Shown here: one piece after another, positions 24,996-33,851 of the stretch | How positions within the stretch are numbered: position 1 is the first letter of the stretch | Layout: each line of letters opens with the position of its first letter | From: Peredibacter sp045999315 | Lineage (GTDB): Bacteria > Bdellovibrionota > Bacteriovoracia > Bacteriovoracales > Bacteriovoracaceae | Assembly: GCF_045999315.1 (NCBI RefSeq) | Contig: NZ_CP174607.1 | Location: 2,356,001 to 2,420,000 of the forward strand | DNA length: 64,000 bases | Reading direction: 5' to 3' | Notes under the pieces: generated by a model | Databases searched by the model: none | The model's input: the letters and a program-made list of their open reading frames with translations, nothing else | Told to the model about the DNA's origin: nothing | Position numbers and translations under genes: made by a program

Positions 24996-25481
24996 ATGAA
25001 GCGACTCATTCCTGATTGGCCATTTCCCCATTACATCTTTGTTCCTGGCGAAAATCCTCATCCCAAAAAATCCGGTGGCCACATGGAAGGTCAGGGGGAC
25101 CCCATTGCAAAACCTTTGGACCTTCATCATCCGGAGCAAAGTGAGTTCCTACGTTATTCCTTGGATCTCTTTAATGCCGAATACTATTGGGAGAGCCATG
25201 TGTATTTGGAGGCCCTGTGGAACGCTCATGGCAGAGTAGGAAATGTGGCGGACTTTTTAAAGGGACTGATTAAACTTGGGGCCGCAGGAGTAAAAGTTAA
25301 GATCAATCAAAAAGTGAGTGCTACAGATCATTTCTTACGGGCCAAAGAACTTTTCTTTCATGTCATGCAAGCAGAAGGAAAAAACTATTTGGGTTTTGAT
25401 CTCGAGAAACTCAATCAGGACATTGATTTGGCCATGAGTAGTGAGAACATGAAACTTACGATTTACCCATCATGGGCATAG
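24996..25481 (+). CDS. DUF309-family protein
   Basis: 161 aa. FNAEYYWESHVYLEALW and FLKGLIKLGAAGVKVK are the two helical signatures of DUF309, a small helical family with no known function. The N terminus (PHYIFVPGENPHPKK) is a conserved extension seen in proteobacterial members. Its end overlaps the convergent exported gene by 12 bases. Confidence 0.8.
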   Translation: MKRLIPDWPFPHYIFVPGENPHPKKSGGHMEGQGDPIAKPLDLHHPEQSEFLRYSLDLFNAEYYWESHVYLEALWNAHGRVGNVADFLKGLIKLGAAGVKVKINQKVSATDHFLRAKELFFHVMQAEGKNYLGFDLEKLNQDIDLAMSSENMKLTIYPSWA

Positions 25482-26444
25482 ATTCATAGGAAGTTTGTTT
25501 TCTTCGCAGTACCCATTCAAAATAAAATTAATGACCTCTTCAATCCGGGCATTTTTAAGACGATCTTCTGAGATGAGTGAGAACTCAGGTGCTATGGAGT
25601 CCTGATCAAAATGCACACGATTTTTTAAATCTAAGGAAGTCGTGTCGCAATCTCTTTCCCCACACCATTCATAGAATGATTTTTGTTTTTCACCATTAAA
25701 CGGAATAAAACGCATTTTATCCAACATACCGATGGAAGTCGGCAATCTGATATCAGGCATTGAATACATAGTGTGCTGAAGATAGGTCTGCTCATAGGCC
25801 ACAAACTTTTTCATGAAGAGGACCGGGTCTGATTCCAGATGGGCCGATTTTAAAAGGCGAAAGACCTGATCATATTTTGCTGAACTGAGACCCAAAAAAG
25901 TCACGGGCCCTCCGTTCTCCATGAGGTCTGTCACATGATTTTTCCCACAGTGTGAACGAGCAACAAGGCTCCAGGAAAGAGTTTTATAAAGATCTAAGCT
26001 GTGAGACATCAGTCTTCGCGAAAGAGTCACAGGAAAGGTCCTGACCGCCGTTCCTAATAAGTCACCGGAGATTAGTGAGCGATCAATATGTCCCAGAGCT
26101 TCGTGGGGATGGGCCTCCCAATAATGGTAACGAACCAATCTCCCCAAATGATGAGAGGCATTGGCATAAATATAGCCCATAGAGATACTTGAGCTGTTTT
26201 GACTGGTTTTGAATATTTCTAAGTAACTCAATGTCACCAATTGGTTTTTTAAAATGTCCTCATCAAGACCTGAAACATCTGATGCTCGGATGAGTTCATC
26301 AATATGCTTTGAAGTAAGCTCAAACCAGAATGAATTTTTTTTTACCTCTGAAGATTGGCAATCAACAGACCCGAGGTCGGGGAGAATTTGTGTCGCACTG
26401 AAGGCCTGAGTTGATAGAAGCAAGATGAGGAAAAATTTAAACAT
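25470..26444 (-). CDS. Exported hypothetical protein
   Basis: 324 aa with signal peptide (MFKFFLILLLSTQAFSA). The mature protein is helix-rich with several His/Tyr clusters (SHHLGRLVRYHYWEAHPHE) and paired cysteines (CGERDC, and CEENKLPMNLCP at the end). I recognise no family. Probably periplasmic. It sits alone on the minus strand. Confidence 0.6.
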   Translation of the reverse strand: MFKFFLILLLSTQAFSATQILPDLGSVDCQSSEVKKNSFWFELTSKHIDELIRASDVSGLDEDILKNQLVTLSYLEIFKTSQNSSSISMGYIYANASHHLGRLVRYHYWEAHPHEALGHIDRSLISGDLLGTAVRTFPVTLSRRLMSHSLDLYKTLSWSLVARSHCGKNHVTDLMENGGPVTFLGLSSAKYDQVFRLLKSAHLESDPVLFMKKFVAYEQTYLQHTMYSMPDIRLPTSIGMLDKMRFIPFNGEKQKSFYEWCGERDCDTTSLDLKNRVHFDQDSIAPEFSLISEDRLKNARIEEVINFILNGYCEENKLPMNLCP

Positions 26445-26539
26445 GAATCATGATGACTTAGTTAAATTGAAGAGAGAAGCAATGATAGTTTTTGTTATTT
26501 TTTGCTAAAGAAATCATAAATCTAATAGTAAGATGAAGT

Positions 26540-27178
26540 ATGACTACGGGCCTAAAAAAACCTCTTCTTCGCGGACATATTCATCAAGAATCTTTCTTTT
26601 GCTCTCTGGGCGCTTGTTCCATGCTGGTGGCAAAAGCTTCGAATTCTCATTCTCTTATCGCCAGTCTGGCCTATTCAGGATGTCTAATAGCTCTTTTTGG
26701 TATTAGCGCTCTCTATCACCGCCCAAATTGGGACGAGAGGAAACGTGCGATCCTTCGACGGATTGACCACTCCGCCATCTTCCTTTTGATTGCTGGATGT
26801 TTTACACCAGTATGCCTTCTGGCCCTTCCGGAGACAGTTGGACTTAAACTTTTGGCGATTGTTTATGTGGCCGTGCTGTTTGGAATTGTGAAATGTATTT
26901 TTTGGACGAATGCTCCTAAATGGCTTTCTTGCATTTTGTACGGTTGTGTTCTGTTCTTGTTTGTGCCTTATCTAAAAGAGTTCAATCAGGGCCTGGGATT
27001 TCTCAATATGGTTCTCATCTGGATGGGCTGTATTGTTTATTCTATCGGGGCCATGTTCTATGCTTTTAAGCGCCCTAACTTTTTCCCGAACGTTTTTGGG
27101 CATCATGAGCTTTTTCATGCATTCACAGTTGTGGGGGCCGTCCTTCACTTCATCGTGATGTATCGACTGATTACTTGA
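26540..27178 (+). CDS. Hemolysin III / PAQR-family membrane protein
   Basis: 212 aa, seven hydrophobic segments. Key residues: HQESF in helix 1, SALYHRPNW and RRIDHSAIFLLIAGCFTPVC in helices 2-3, and HELFHAFTVVGAVLH at the end, giving the conserved His and Asp that form the PAQR metal site. Members are putative zinc-dependent hydrolases or regulators of membrane lipid fluidity; the hemolysin name is historical. Confidence 0.88.
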   Translation: MTTGLKKPLLRGHIHQESFFCSLGACSMLVAKASNSHSLIASLAYSGCLIALFGISALYHRPNWDERKRAILRRIDHSAIFLLIAGCFTPVCLLALPETVGLKLLAIVYVAVLFGIVKCIFWTNAPKWLSCILYGCVLFLFVPYLKEFNQGLGFLNMVLIWMGCIVYSIGAMFYAFKRPNFFPNVFGHHELFHAFTVVGAVLHFIVMYRLIT

Positions 27179-27215
27179 TATTAAAATTTTGCAGTTTTGA
27201 GCATTTAATCTATTT

Positions 27216-27237
27216 ATTGTCCTAAAATTAGGACAAT
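27216..27237. promoter_or_regulatory. Perfect 10-bp inverted repeat, operator-like
   Basis: ATTGTCCTAA-AA-TTAGGACAAT, between the hemolysin III gene and the outer-membrane protein gene, about 90 bases ahead of the latter's ATG. No T-tract follows, so an operator is more likely than a terminator. The regulator is unknown. Confidence 0.6.
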
Positions 27238-27327
27238 GATTCTCGATCCTGGCCCCTCTTAATATATCTCTATCGGGTCTATATTCATATTCAACGAACG
27301 GTCTTAAAGACCAAACCGGGATTGAAT

Positions 27328-27981
27328 ATGAAGACATCTCTACTAAATACATTCGGAATTGGACTAGTACTTAGTGCTTTACCCGCACTCGCTGATGATA
27401 GCAAACATATGGTGACCTTCGGGGCCAATGGACTTGGATGGTCAGGCTCAGTTGAACAAATGAGCACAGATAATACTTCTGCATTTGATAGCATTAAGAA
27501 CATCAGTGACGGCCTTTCTCTTAACTATGCTTATCGAATCACTAAGCAGCAACAAATCGGTTTCTTTTATCAGACCTCAAACTCGGAGATGAAGTTTAAA
27601 AACCGTGATGGAAGTGAAACGAAGTCTGAAAGAGAAACGGATGCATATGGAGTCTTTGCTATTCATAACTTTAGCGAGGAACTTAAAAATTCTTTTTATA
27701 TGGGAATTGGTCTGTCCATGTTTAACGTGGAAGAAGAGGTCTCCCATGATTTTACGAAGGCCGAGGGAAAGGCACCCATTGAAACAGATGATAACGGTCT
27801 CAACTATGAACTCACATTCGGCAAGCGCTTTGCTTTAAATGCCCTTAATGTTCAGCAGCTGGCCTATGCTCCGCAGATTTCTGCCTTCTATCGCACTCAC
27901 GGAAAAGATTATGACGACCAGGGAGTGAAAGAAGGAGTCGGGGGCGTCATTCAACCTATTAGATTTGATTTACTGTTCTAG
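27328..27981 (+). CDS. Exported outer-membrane beta-barrel protein
   Basis: 217 aa from ATG at 27328, which starts the signal peptide (MKTSLLNTFGIGLVLSALPALA). The mature part alternates amphipathic strands (GWSGSVEQ, YRITKQQQIGFFYQTS, FYMGIGLSMF) and ends RFDLLF with a C-terminal Phe, the usual BAM recognition residue. An 8- to 10-strand barrel is likely. Together with the YceI gene 25 bases downstream it may form an envelope operon, controlled by the dyad at 27216. Confidence 0.72.
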   Translation: MKTSLLNTFGIGLVLSALPALADDSKHMVTFGANGLGWSGSVEQMSTDNTSAFDSIKNISDGLSLNYAYRITKQQQIGFFYQTSNSEMKFKNRDGSETKSERETDAYGVFAIHNFSEELKNSFYMGIGLSMFNVEEEVSHDFTKAEGKAPIETDDNGLNYELTFGKRFALNALNVQQLAYAPQISAFYRTHGKDYDDQGVKEGVGGVIQPIRFDLLF

Positions 27982-28006
27982 CATATAACTAACAAAGGAG
28001 TTATTT

Positions 28007-28543
28007 ATGAAAAGTCTTTATAATATTGATCCATCTCACAGCTCTGCTAACTTTTCAGTTAAGCACATGATGATTGCAAAAGTTCACGGTGGTTTTGAGA
28101 AGATCTCAGGCAAGTTTGCCTATGATCCACAAAACTTAAAAGAAAGTTCAGTGGAAGCGGCGATAGAAGTTGCTTCGATTAACACTCGCGATGCTCAACG
28201 GGATACTCACTTAAGAAGTGCGGACTTTTTTGAAGTTGAAAAGTATCCTTTGATGACCTTCAAATCAACTGAGTTTAAACACGATGGAAATAATAACTTG
28301 ATGGTCACTGGAGACCTTACTATTCGTGATGTGACCAAAAAAGTGACGTTGGTTGTGGATGAACAATCGGCCGAGCATAAGGATCCTTGGGGAAACTTAC
28401 GCATTGGTCTTTCCGCAAAAACGAAAGTGAACCGTAAGGACTTTGGGCTTACCTGGAACGCGGCCCTTGAAGCAGGGGGAGTCCTAGTCGGTGATGAGAT
28501 TACAATCACTCTAGATGTTCAGTTTGTAAAAGAAGTAAAATAG
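28007..28543 (+). CDS. YceI-family protein, no signal peptide
   Basis: 178 aa beginning at the barrel itself (MKSLYNIDPSHSSANFSVKH), with DTHLRSADFFEVEKYP and RKDFGLTW as in other YceI proteins. Unlike the 2706-3281 copy it lacks a signal peptide, so it should act in the cytosol. AAAGGAG precedes the ATG; a strong terminator follows. YceI barrels bind isoprenoid-type ligands. Confidence 0.88.
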   Translation: MKSLYNIDPSHSSANFSVKHMMIAKVHGGFEKISGKFAYDPQNLKESSVEAAIEVASINTRDAQRDTHLRSADFFEVEKYPLMTFKSTEFKHDGNNNLMVTGDLTIRDVTKKVTLVVDEQSAEHKDPWGNLRIGLSAKTKVNRKDFGLTWNAALEAGGVLVGDEITITLDVQFVKEVK

Positions 28544-28554
28544 ACTCATCTATC

Positions 28555-28600
28555 AGCACTTCATAACTCATATCGAGTTATGAAGTGCTCTTTCTTTTTT
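28555..28600 (+). terminator. Strong rho-independent terminator after yceI-like gene
   Basis: A perfect 15-bp stem (AGCACTTCATAACTC with GAGTTATGAAGTGCT, five-base loop) followed by CTTTCTTTTTT. It ends the barrel/YceI transcript; the minus-strand lipoprotein gene stop lies at its right edge. Confidence 0.92.
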
Positions 28601-29378
28601 AATGACGGGTACGAGTTGGAATTGTGTTTGTTGTTTCAGTGCTCGGTGCAATATCGGTCGGCATTGCAGGAACTTTCCAAAGAATACCGCAGGCAATGGG
28701 AAGTGATTCGTGAACGTCAGATTCTCCTTCTTGGCCCATGACTGTTGCAGGTAGTTTCATTTCTTTCTGAACACCTTGAATCAGTACCACTCGACCAGGA
28801 AAAGTGAGACCATCATTTTCGCCTAACTTAATGATATTGTCCGTAGGGTCAGTATCAGGTGTTTTTAAGTCGGCAAACATGCGCTCAAAACTTGCTGACT
28901 GCTCGTAGTAGTATTTTCCTTTATCATCACTCATTGGGTATTGAGAGCCTCCTCCGGTTTGAGAATCGAGACTACCGTCCAGAGGAATGGAGATTTGGCC
29001 AATGGCAATCATGGCCTCGCGCATGTCAATATAAGCGTCTTTGTTTAAGTCATCATTGATATTAGGACAACGACGACCGGTATAAACCGCTTGGATATGT
29101 TCAACGTTTTTAGGTCCATACTGGTAGTTTACGATGGCCTTAAAGGAGTCGCCTTCTCGAACCAGGGCCGTCTTACCAACTTGTTTAAAATGAAGATTGT
29201 AGTTCATGGGATACATCTGGGCGACGTAGACACCATTGATATTGGAACCATCTGCTTGAATGGTTTCATTCTGAGTAAAACCGGCCCCGGTCGAGGAGGA
29301 TCCAGAATCTGAACTTCCGCAAGAGGCCAAAAGACAAAGGGACGCAATGGATAAGGTTGATTTTAAGAATGAGTTCAT
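28599..29378 (-). CDS. Lipoprotein of unknown function
   Basis: 259 aa from ATG at 29378 with GAGGAA upstream. The signal peptide ends LLASC, acylated Cys followed by GSSDSGSSS, a typical flexible lipoprotein tether. The mature protein has beta strands with YNLHFKQVGKTALVREGDSF and a Cys pair (CPNIND and CGILW). No family recognised. Probably outer-membrane anchored; the polar linker suggests surface or periplasmic display. Confidence 0.7.
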   Translation of the reverse strand: MNSFLKSTLSIASLCLLASCGSSDSGSSSTGAGFTQNETIQADGSNINGVYVAQMYPMNYNLHFKQVGKTALVREGDSFKAIVNYQYGPKNVEHIQAVYTGRRCPNINDDLNKDAYIDMREAMIAIGQISIPLDGSLDSQTGGGSQYPMSDDKGKYYYEQSASFERMFADLKTPDTDPTDNIIKLGENDGLTFPGRVVLIQGVQKEMKLPATVMGQEGESDVHESLPIACGILWKVPAMPTDIAPSTETTNTIPTRTRH

Positions 29379-29506
29379 TTTGTTCCTCGCTTTAAGTTTG
29401 AGTACAAAAAAACATCTCATCATAAGATGGAAATTTTTTTTGTCCACTTAAGGGGAGTCTTTAGAATGATTAAGGATGCGGTCAGAAATCTTAAAGCGGA
29501 GAGGGA

Positions 29507-29923
29507 TTACTTATTACGATTCCAAATGTCCGTGATTTTTTTTGCGAGTTCTTCATCTTTCCATGGCTTGATCATATAGTCATTCGCACCGGCCTGAACG
29601 CATTCCAGCACTACTTCTAGTTCGTCTTGTGAAGTAAGAAGCATGATAGGAAGTTTGGCGAAACCGTCGATGTCGCGGACTTGTCTGATGAGATCAATGC
29701 CTTTGCCGGTAGGCATATTAAAGTCGGTGATCACAAATTGGATTTGATTTGGCTTGGCGAAGTTTTCTTGAATGATCTTGAAACCTTCATTCCCGCCTGG
29801 TGCCTGAATGATCTTAGTGACACCCAGCTTTTTCAACGAAGCAGAAAGCATTACGCGAATGCTTGGAAAATCATCTACGATTAGAAATTGAAGATTACAA
29901 ATTTCAGGCGGAAAGGCCTTCAT
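29507..29923 (-). CDS. CheY-like response-regulator receiver
   Basis: 138 aa, a single receiver domain. Acidic pair in VDDFPS, phospho-acceptor Asp in VITDFNMP, Thr/Ser in LLTSQDE, Lys in MIKPWKDE, and alpha1 to alpha5 spacing typical of CheY. No output domain, so it signals by protein contact. Last gene of a five-gene operon with FecR, LysM and a receiver-like protein; the CheA-like kinase at 33852 is a plausible partner (inference). Confidence 0.88.
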   Translation of the reverse strand: MKAFPPEICNLQFLIVDDFPSIRVMLSASLKKLGVTKIIQAPGGNEGFKIIQENFAKPNQIQFVITDFNMPTGKGIDLIRQVRDIDGFAKLPIMLLTSQDELEVVLECVQAGANDYMIKPWKDEELAKKITDIWNRNK

Positions 29924-29925
29924 GA

Positions 29926-30318
29926 CTATCCCTTAAATGCAAACTCGATATCATCCAAAGTATCTTCTTTGGTGTTTTCAAACCGAGCTATAACTTCTTT
30001 AAATTGATTCTCGTCTTTAAGAACCACAAGATCAAGATTTACTTCCCTAATTTTTTTTGCTGCATCGTCAGAAATAATGGGTTTCCCCTTGAGGAAAAGA
30101 AGGTTCAAAGTCTTAAATGGCCACTTGTTGGTTTTAAGGAAGCTATAGGCCTTCTTGGAATCTGTAAAACAGATTGCTACCTGGCCCATTTGTTTACCTG
30201 CTTGATCGATCTCTTCTGCATTAAGAGTAGGGATCGACGCATAGTCAAAGCGTTCTAGCTTTTCCTTGATTGATTCGGTCAGTTCTGGAGCTGTGTCTAC
30301 TAAGAATGCTATTTTCAT
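29926..30318 (-). CDS. Receiver-like hypothetical protein
   Basis: 130 aa. Strand-helix alternation resembles a receiver domain: MKIAFLVD for beta1, VAICFTDSKKAYSFL for beta3/alpha3, NLLFLKGKP for beta4, LDLVVLKDENQFKEVI for beta5/alpha5, where a Lys lies near the CheY position. The acidic pair and acceptor Asp are not clearly aligned, so phosphorylation may be lost. It overlaps the LysM lipoprotein gene by four bases (ATGA) and precedes the CheY-like gene by two, so it probably acts in the same pathway. Confidence 0.5.
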   Translation of the reverse strand: MKIAFLVDTAPELTESIKEKLERFDYASIPTLNAEEIDQAGKQMGQVAICFTDSKKAYSFLKTNKWPFKTLNLLFLKGKPIISDDAAKKIREVNLDLVVLKDENQFKEVIARFENTKEDTLDDIEFAFKG

Positions 30319-30812
30319 TTTGTTGATGCCGGCAAACGTGTTGGTTGTTGATCGTTCTTAAACTTAAATTTTGAGAAGTATTTATGTTCTTTCGGAAGGT
30401 ATTTAATTTTCATACCAACAGCAAGTCCATTATCTAATACGTCCTGGTTCCAGCCTTGAAGATATTTCCACATGCGTTTATCACCATAAATTTTTGTGGC
30501 GATAACACCAAGGCTTTCTTTATTTTTTACTGTGTGAAACTTATAAGGGCCCGCCAGAGTTTGAAGAAATTTGTTCTTCTTATTCTTGTTTAGCGCCTCA
30601 ATTTTTTGCTCATTATCATAGACTGTGTGCGCACTCATTCCAGTCGTCTGGGCCATCTGTCTGTCGAGTTCTTTTTGAATAGGGCTTTCTAGCTCAATGA
30701 TTTGAGTTCCATCATTTTCGATGTTAGTGCTTACAACTTTCGGTGTGGGTTTAAAAACTGCGCATGAGCAGAAGAGAGACATCAAAAATAAGAGTGAAAG
30801 TTTTGTGTTCAT
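30315..30812 (-). CDS. LysM-domain lipoprotein
   Basis: 165 aa. Signal peptide ending LFCSC gives a lipid anchor. A LysM domain (YKFHTVKNKESLGVIATKIY followed by GDKRMWKYL and GMKIKYLP) lies at residues about 95-145, expected to bind peptidoglycan glycans. The central part is helical (LEKKKNKFLQ-like). Its start follows the beta-barrel gene by 64 bases and its end overlaps the receiver-like gene by four, so it belongs to the envelope-signalling operon. Confidence 0.82.
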   Translation of the reverse strand: MNTKLSLLFLMSLFCSCAVFKPTPKVVSTNIENDGTQIIELESPIQKELDRQMAQTTGMSAHTVYDNEQKIEALNKNKKNKFLQTLAGPYKFHTVKNKESLGVIATKIYGDKRMWKYLQGWNQDVLDNGLAVGMKIKYLPKEHKYFSKFKFKNDQQPTRLPASTK

Positions 30813-30876
30813 GGGCCAACTCCGCCTTTTTTTGGCTTATCGGAAGCTGGCCCGTAAAAGTTGAATTTTTCAGGAA

Positions 30877-31911
30877 TTAGAACAGAATGTAACCAAAGCC
30901 GATACCTAATCTCAGGGTCTTAAGCTCTGATGGACCATCCATTACGTGGTATTTAAAAAGGGTGTGAAGGTAGAGTCTTTCAGTAAACTTTTTATTCACG
31001 TACCAAAGAATTTTATACCCGGTATAGTCGTCAGTGTTTTTGATCCCTTTTGAGTTTGGATCATTTTTAGACACGATACTGTGTGAGAAAGACAGCTTTG
31101 TGAAAAAAGGTGTCTTAAAGACATGCACTAGCTTTGAAAAACCGACTGTTCCGTAAAGTACTGTATTTGAGTCTAGAAGAATTGTGCGGTCTTGTTGAAT
31201 CCCACCCATGTTAAAAGTCGAGAAGCGTTCGTAGTCCACACCAAAGTAGCCCGTAAAGTTTTGTTTTACGAAGCGATACTCAGGATAAAACGTCAGACCT
31301 AGTTCCGGGTCTACCTTTACGTTTTTATCATCCAGGTTATTGGCAGAGGCGAGTAGGTAAGAAGCGTAAGCACTTGCTTGAAACGACCATAGAGATTGTT
31401 TCGGATAATAAGACGAAGAAAGACCGAGAGTGACTGGGCTGTTTTGGTAGAACTCAACTTCCGCAGTGGCCGGATCTTTTTGAGTGAACTTACCATATGA
31501 GGCCATATAGAAAATGGAGGCCTTAAGACCTTCAGGAAGAAAGCCCGGACCTGAGTTCTCAGTTTCGTTCTGAGCAGCGGCCTTTTTAAGATTCACTTTC
31601 ATTCCATCAATGTAGGCCTGGTACTTCGACATGTCCAAGTACTCATACTGGATATAAAGGTCAATCATCGAACCCGGTTCAAGTTTGTTCCAGTCTTTTA
31701 CCTCTGGATTACCTTTGAAGGTCCTTTGAGTCATCGGAGTTTGCTTGGTAATGATACTGTTGGGATAAACGAAGCGCTTGTAGATCTTGGCGAGAGTATC
31801 GTTTTGTTCAACCAAATATTTCAGCTTGTACATTTTTTTGGTTTGTTCTTCCTGACCGATTGCGAGGGTCGAAAGCAAGAGCGCGAGCGTTAACAACAAG
31901 AACTGCTTCAT
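30877..31911 (-). CDS. Exported LysM-like / beta-barrel outer-membrane protein
   Basis: 344 aa from ATG at 31911, which starts a signal peptide (MKQFLLLTLALLLSTLAIG). The N terminus (YLVEQNDTLAKIYKRFVYPN) is LysM-like. From about residue 110 on, short alternating strands with many aromatic residues end in GFGYILF, a C-terminal Phe typical of outer-membrane barrels. Its start overlaps the FecR gene's stop by four bases (ATGA). A peptidoglycan-contacting barrel is proposed. Confidence 0.68.
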   Translation of the reverse strand: MKQFLLLTLALLLSTLAIGQEEQTKKMYKLKYLVEQNDTLAKIYKRFVYPNSIITKQTPMTQRTFKGNPEVKDWNKLEPGSMIDLYIQYEYLDMSKYQAYIDGMKVNLKKAAAQNETENSGPGFLPEGLKASIFYMASYGKFTQKDPATAEVEFYQNSPVTLGLSSSYYPKQSLWSFQASAYASYLLASANNLDDKNVKVDPELGLTFYPEYRFVKQNFTGYFGVDYERFSTFNMGGIQQDRTILLDSNTVLYGTVGFSKLVHVFKTPFFTKLSFSHSIVSKNDPNSKGIKNTDDYTGYKILWYVNKKFTERLYLHTLFKYHVMDGPSELKTLRLGIGFGYILF

Positions 31912-33815
31912 AGATCCACCATTGGAGAAATTGGGAAGATTAGCTCTCCCGTTTGAGAATATTCTGTTTCCTGGCCCCAAACGTCTTGAACTTTTACGCG
32001 GTAAAAGTATTTACCTGAACGGTTACTGATCCAGTTCACTGTTGTGCCTTTAACTGCATGCTTGAAGACCGGCTTCTTCAAAGCAGCGTCGGCAAACACT
32101 TCTAGAGTGTAGCTTTTGGCATTTTTGTAAGGAACAAGCTTAATGACATGATTAGGCTTACCGTTCACTTCTTCATATTCAATGATCTGTTGGGCAATGA
32201 TTCCTGGAGTTGTTACTTTTGGAAGGGCCACTTCCAATGGAACAGAGGCCGAAGGAGTAAGGAACTCAGCAGAGTCTTCTTTTGGAAGAACTCGCCAGAA
32301 GTAGTTACCCACATTCGGTAGATTGATGATTTCGGCATTGGCGGGAGTGTTCTTTTCTACAATAAGTTTTTGGAAGTTCGGGTCTTTTGCGACTTGAACT
32401 TTAACTTCTCTCACACCTTGAGGTTTTACCCAAGATAGAGTGGCCTGTTTACCTTCAGTTGAAATCTCTTGGCGCTTCTCATAGTTTTTAGAGACCTGTG
32501 CCACCGGTGTTGTTACGACCATTTTCGCAGGAGGTGAAACAAGAGGAGGGTTATCTGAACTCTTGGCACGTACATAGTACACACCCGGTTTTTCCATCAC
32601 GATCGCTTTCTTACCTTGTTCGGCCGGAACTTTCTTAATGATTTGCGAGAAGTTTTGCTCAGGGCTAACTTCAAACACAATCGGAGAGTTGTTGAGCTTG
32701 TTCTTAACATTGTAATCAGCAGGGGACTTCACAGGAACTGATTGGCTTAACTGTTCGGCCGGAATTGAAAGGGCCTCTTCAAGTTTGATGTCCAATTTCA
32801 TTTCGTCACTTGGATATTCTTGGCCACGTTGAATCAGGGCAACTTGGATACCGTAAATTCCAGCATCATTTAGAGGGAAAGAGAATTTATTACCTTTCAC
32901 CATGACTGATTGTTCACCAGTTGGTGTTTTTAGGATCACGCGATAATCAGCCGTATCTGAACCGGCCCATGAAATAGGGAGGACCTCACCGCGAACATAA
33001 GTTCTGTCGGTGGCAACGCTTTGAAGTTGAGGTCTATTATAAGGAGAGACGCGGAAGCTGCTTCTACCAAGAGACTGGCCACTTGAACCAGTTAGTTCAA
33101 GAGTGTAGCGACCTGGATTTGGAGTTTTAATGGTAATAGGACCATTGAAATTCTGAGAAGCAACTTTATTTCCATTGGCGTCTATAAGAGTCGCCGTTCC
33201 TGAGTCATTTCTTCTTAAAGTGAAATCGATCTCTTTTATGATATGAGGATCAATCACAGTTCCTTGCTTAGGATCGTTCAGGATATTTTGAATTTCTGAT
33301 TTGGCCACGATACCGGTTTTAGAGCTTACGATTTCTTCACCGGACTTCACCTGAACTGACTTACCAGTTTCAACATCAATGATCTTGGCAGGGGCAGTTC
33401 CTTCAACTTTCAACTGACCTTTTACAAGCTGAATTTGGTACTCATTGTCCTGAACTTCGATTCGAATAAGCGATTGAGGGCCGATGATAAGTTTTGAGCC
33501 TGATTCAAATGCTACAGTGGCCGATGCCTTCTCATCCGTGAGGATTTGGTCACCATTATAAAGAGTGTCCCCTTTAATAGTGTCAATCCAGGTGAGAGTT
33601 CCGGGAATCTTTCTCTTCGATTCAAACTCTAACCCCTGGATCTTGGCCACTGGTTCAAGTTGCCTTAGAGGCGGGACCTGAAATGGATTGTACTTGAACA
33701 GCACCACGCCACCTATAATGAGTGACGAACCCAAAACTAGAGTAAACCCATCGAAGGAGAAAAAACTTTTCCCCTGTTGTTCTTCATCAGTGATATTATA
33801 ATGTGTATTAATCAT
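31908..33815 (-). CDS. FecR-domain membrane protein with repeated beta domains
   Basis: 635 aa. A single transmembrane helix at residues about 27-45 (LVLGSSLIIGGVVLF), then a FecR domain with GDTLYNGDQILTDEKASATV and KLIIGPQSLIRIEV, then at least four fibronectin-like beta repeats with W-x-W/V and YY(V/F)R motifs (e.g. YYVRAKSSDN, YFWRVLPKE, YFYRVKVQD). FecR periplasmic domains sense or scaffold envelope signals. First gene of the five-gene operon, divergent from the kinase with a 36-base gap, so shared control is likely. Confidence 0.8.
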   Translation of the reverse strand: MINTHYNITDEEQQGKSFFSFDGFTLVLGSSLIIGGVVLFKYNPFQVPPLRQLEPVAKIQGLEFESKRKIPGTLTWIDTIKGDTLYNGDQILTDEKASATVAFESGSKLIIGPQSLIRIEVQDNEYQIQLVKGQLKVEGTAPAKIIDVETGKSVQVKSGEEIVSSKTGIVAKSEIQNILNDPKQGTVIDPHIIKEIDFTLRRNDSGTATLIDANGNKVASQNFNGPITIKTPNPGRYTLELTGSSGQSLGRSSFRVSPYNRPQLQSVATDRTYVRGEVLPISWAGSDTADYRVILKTPTGEQSVMVKGNKFSFPLNDAGIYGIQVALIQRGQEYPSDEMKLDIKLEEALSIPAEQLSQSVPVKSPADYNVKNKLNNSPIVFEVSPEQNFSQIIKKVPAEQGKKAIVMEKPGVYYVRAKSSDNPPLVSPPAKMVVTTPVAQVSKNYEKRQEISTEGKQATLSWVKPQGVREVKVQVAKDPNFQKLIVEKNTPANAEIINLPNVGNYFWRVLPKEDSAEFLTPSASVPLEVALPKVTTPGIIAQQIIEYEEVNGKPNHVIKLVPYKNAKSYTLEVFADAALKKPVFKHAVKGTTVNWISNRSGKYFYRVKVQDVWGQETEYSQTGELIFPISPMVDL

Positions 33816-33851
33816 TAATTAATATTCTATATCAAATTGAGATCAGAAACT

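Noticed and set aside
26972..27352. Open frame of 126 codons on the minus strand
   Set aside because: Covers the end of the hemolysin III gene and an intergenic dyad; no ribosome site or domain.
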